Shown piece by piece: positions 5,990-7,901 of a stretch of DNA of 7,901 nucleotides. The DNA comes from Deltaproteobacteria bacterium (lineage in GTDB: Bacteria > Desulfobacterota > GWC2-55-46): assembly GCA_021825035.1 (NCBI GenBank), contig JAKAIQ010000094.1, positions 1 to 7,901 of the forward strand, in the 5' to 3' direction. The notes under the pieces are model-generated. The model was not told the DNA's origin. It ran no database searches and saw nothing but the letters and a program-made list of their open reading frames with translations. The position numbers and the translations under genes are program-made. Each line of letters begins with the position of its first letter. The first letter of the stretch is position 1.

Positions 5990-7357
5990 CTAAAACCCCC
6001 CATGCCCGGCTGAGGCTCCTTCTTTTTTTTCTTCTTTCTTTCCGGAAACACCATCATGCCGGCGACCGGTGCCTCCCGTCATCCCGCTTAGCGCGGCCCT
6101 CAAGTTGCTCTCGGAATCGATGAGGAAATTGGCAGAGGTGACGACGTATTCTCCTTCTTTTACTCCGTTTATAACCTCGTCATAGCCCTCCGCCTTCGCC
6201 CCTATCAAAACCCTCCGCGGCTCGAACGTGCCGTCCCTTCTGTCTATGATGACTATCTGGCGCGTGCCAGTGTCTATAACGGCTGTATCCGGCACAGTGA
6301 GCGCGTTTTTTGCGATATTCGCCTTTATCTCGACATTAAAATACATCCCTAATTTCAGCGCGTGATTGTAGTTCGGCAGCATCTCGAACCTGACCTTCTC
6401 TGTCCTCGCCTCTGTGCCTGCCTCTGGCGCATACCTTATCGAGCCGAGGTGGCTGTATATGTGCTCGATTCTGCCGTGATAGACCTCGGTTGAGGAATAT
6501 GACGGAGCGAGTGTAGCCGTCTCACCCACCTTGACGTAAGGCATCTCGTATTCATATATCTCGCCGTAGACCCAGACGACCGAATGGTCTATTATCTTAA
6601 AGAGCGGCTCCCCGGACTCGATCTTCTGGCCCTCCACGACCATCTTTTCGATATCGCTCCCGTTTTCGGAGGCCACTATCGTCATCGTCCTCGCGATAGT
6701 CCCAGTCTTTTTAAGCCTCTCTATCTGGTCGTCCGATATGTCCCAGTACCTTAGCTTCTGCTCGGCGGCGGAAAGGAGTTCGAGAGCCCCTTTTCTCACT
6801 TCCGGATACGGGCTTTCCTTTACTCTATCGTAACCCTTGAGCGCGAGGAGATATTCTTCCTGAGCAGATACGAGGTCCGGGCTGTAAAGCTCGAGGAGCT
6901 TTTCCCCTTTCATCACCATCTGGTCGGTCCGGGCTACGTAGAGCTTCTCCACCCACCCCGATACCTTGGAGTTTATGACATAGACCCTGTTCTCGACCGG
7001 CTCCACGCGGCCTACAGTCCTTATGACGCTTGCAAGCTTGCGCCTGGCGACCTTTTCCGACCTTACGCCTATCTCCTGTATCCTCTCCGGACTTATCCTT
7101 ACAGTTCCCGGCGCCTCTGTTGATGGAGCGGCCTCGTCCTCATAGACGGGGACATAGTTCATGCCCATCTCGTCTTTTTTGGGGGTGGGGGAGGTGAGCG
7201 TTGGGTTCATGGGCGCGCGGTAATATAATATCTTTCTTTCCTTATGGGCTGGCTTCTCGGCAACAGGCTTTCCGGGCTTCGCATAAAACCATATAAAGGA
7301 CCCGCCTATGGCGACGCCGAGAATGATAAATAACAGTGCCGCAAGAACTCTTTTCAT
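5990..7357 (-). CDS. cusB: CusB-type RND efflux periplasmic adaptor
   Basis: This 455-aa membrane-fusion protein links CusA to the outer-membrane channel. Residues 5-25 form an N-terminal membrane anchor or signal. Residues 43-72 are a heavy-metal-binding domain of the CusB type (ILYYRAPMNPTLTSP, then DEMGMNYVPVY). The usual Cys ligands are replaced, leaving Met50, Met64 and Met66 as likely Cu(I) ligands. A beta-barrel/lipoyl half follows (about 105-160, with SKVSGWVEKLYV and GEKLLELYSPDLVSAQEEYL), then a helical hairpin (165-220), the second lipoyl half with VVEGQKIESGEPLFKI, and barrel and membrane-proximal domains (262-415) ending in NFLIDSESNLRAAL. The last 30 residues are a charged Gly/Lys/His tail. 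It starts 18 bases after the channel gene's stop, with only weak ribosome-binding resemblance, and ends three bases before cusA. The methionine set and the CusA partner indicate Cu/Ag. Confidence 0.95.
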   Translation of the reverse strand: MKRVLAALLFIILGVAIGGSFIWFYAKPGKPVAEKPAHKERKILYYRAPMNPTLTSPTPKKDEMGMNYVPVYEDEAAPSTEAPGTVRISPERIQEIGVRSEKVARRKLASVIRTVGRVEPVENRVYVINSKVSGWVEKLYVARTDQMVMKGEKLLELYSPDLVSAQEEYLLALKGYDRVKESPYPEVRKGALELLSAAEQKLRYWDISDDQIERLKKTGTIARTMTIVASENGSDIEKMVVEGQKIESGEPLFKIIDHSVVWVYGEIYEYEMPYVKVGETATLAPSYSSTEVYHGRIEHIYSHLGSIRYAPEAGTEARTEKVRFEMLPNYNHALKLGMYFNVEIKANIAKNALTVPDTAVIDTGTRQIVIIDRRDGTFEPRRVLIGAKAEGYDEVINGVKEGEYVVTSANFLIDSESNLRAALSGMTGGTGRRHDGVSGKKEEKKEGASAGHGGF

Positions 7358-7375
7358 AATCTTATCGCTTTCCCT

Positions 7376-7901
7376 TTATTGATTGAAGTCGACCCCCACG
7401 GCGCGTTCGAGGGCCGCTATTCGCTTACGGTATTCGAGTATTGATTTAATGTAATCAAGCCGCGTCCTTTTGAGGTCGCGCTCTGTGTCCAGAAGCGTGA
7501 GGAAGTCGACCTTCCCTGACTGGTAGTTCTTGAGGGCCGAATCAAAGGACATCTCTACCTGCGGTATTAAGCTCGTCTCATAAAGCGTGCGCGTCCTGTC
7601 GGCGGCCTCCACCTGCAGAGCGGCCCATTTTACCTCGAAGCTCTTGTTGTTTTTCTGCGCCATGAGCATGGACCTGGCTGAGATCGCGTCCGCCCGTGCC
7701 GCATTTTCGATGTTATCGTACTTGCCGTACCATATCGGTATGTTTACCCTGAACATCAGGCCGACCCCGTCGAACCTGCCGAAGTCCTGCACCGGCCCTG
7801 CGCCCACCATGAAGTCGGGGTAGCGGCTGGCCCGGAACAGTTTGCCGCTGCGGCGGTTGAGCACCGTGCCCTCGCTCAGATCCACCTCTAGCTCGTCGCC
7901 C
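7376..7901 (-). CDS. TolC/CusC-family outer-membrane efflux protein (5' end missing)
   Basis: This is the last 174 codons of an outer-membrane efflux protein; the frame is open to the right edge, so the N-terminal half lies outside. From about 7830 downward it shows the second repeat of the family: the strand region YPDFMVGAGPV, then NIPIWYGKYDNIENAARADA entering the long helix. The helical hairpin follows, with the conserved NYQSGKVDFLTLLDTERDL and YRKRIAALERAVG near the C-terminus, ending GVDFNQ. The protein forms the trimeric exit duct for the CusBA pump. Its place directly upstream of cusB (18-base gap) matches the common C-B-A order. The first 24 or so residues at the edge are not convincing TolC sequence and may come from a misjoin. 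A GTG at 7885 is in frame but need not be the start. Confidence 0.9.
   Translation of the reverse strand, partial: GDELEVDLSEGTVLNRRSGKLFRASRYPDFMVGAGPVQDFGRFDGVGLMFRVNIPIWYGKYDNIENAARADAISARSMLMAQKNNKSFEVKWAALQVEAADRTRTLYETSLIPQVEMSFDSALKNYQSGKVDFLTLLDTERDLKRTRLDYIKSILEYRKRIAALERAVGVDFNQ
7829..7901 (-). other. Possible foreign or misassembled segment, LeuD-like
   Basis: The 24 codons at the right edge read GDELEVDLSEG and then TVLNRRSGKLFRA, in frame with the TolC-like part. This resembles the C-terminal GDxxEVDLxxGxxxNLTTGxxF pattern of LeuD (small subunit of 3-isopropylmalate dehydratase) rather than the amphipathic helix expected before YPDF in a TolC protein. Codon choice also shifts: the four Arg codons are CGC, CGC, CGG and CGC with no AGG or ATA, while downstream code favours AGG and ATA. 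A true fusion, a contig misjoin or a chance match are all possible; the sample is very short. Confidence 0.3.

Noticed and set aside
1..7901. CRISPR arrays, tRNA/rRNA genes, insertion sequences, long direct or inverted repeats
   Set aside because: None seen on reading both strands; nearly all bases are accounted for by tightly packed coding sequence.

Overview
All genes in this window lie on the minus strand and are packed like a single operon, read from position 7901 down to 1. It encodes a Cus-type RND copper(I)/silver(I) efflux system followed by a tail of small accessory genes. The pump needs an outer membrane, so the host is Gram-negative. Its moderately high GC content, frequent AGG and ATA codons and the accessory gene set recall uncultured Nitrospirota- or Desulfobacterota-like lineages, but I cannot fix the phylum from this sequence alone.

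Layout in transcription order: (1) the 3' part of a TolC/CusC-type outer-membrane channel gene, cut by the window edge (7901-7376). (2) cusB, the periplasmic adaptor (7357-5990). (3) cusA, the 1049-aa RND pump, with all three copper-binding methionines of E. coli CusA conserved (5986-2837). (4) A four-helix, His-rich membrane protein (2844-2233). (5) A PII-like signalling protein without the usual uridylylation tyrosine (2204-1824). (6) An exported TRASH-type metal-binding protein, frameshifted (1823-1399). (7) An isoprenylcysteine carboxyl methyltransferase (ICMT)-family membrane methyltransferase, also frameshifted (1402-681). (8) An exported Met/His-rich protein (658-185). (9) A small membrane protein with a Gly/Cys/His-rich tail, running off the left edge (137-1).

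How they may work together: CusA, CusB and the outer-membrane channel form the efflux machine that removes Cu(I)/Ag(I) from periplasm and inner membrane. The His-, Met- and Cys-rich small proteins look like metal buffers or feeders to the pump. The PII-like protein could act as a cytoplasmic regulator or sensor coupled to CusA. The role of the methyltransferase is unknown.

The most notable observations are the two consecutive frameshifts. In each, the interrupted frame continues in another frame with clear family motifs. The restored TRASH frame ends in an ATGA overlap with the methyltransferase start. Other points are a strong ribosome binding site lying inside the TRASH reading frame in front of an ATT codon, a short partial gene at the left edge, and about 24 residues at the right edge that look more like a LeuD C-terminus than a TolC protein. 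I see no promoter, terminator, tRNA, rRNA, CRISPR array or insertion sequence. The operon promoter must lie beyond position 7901, and no gap between genes exceeds 50 bases.
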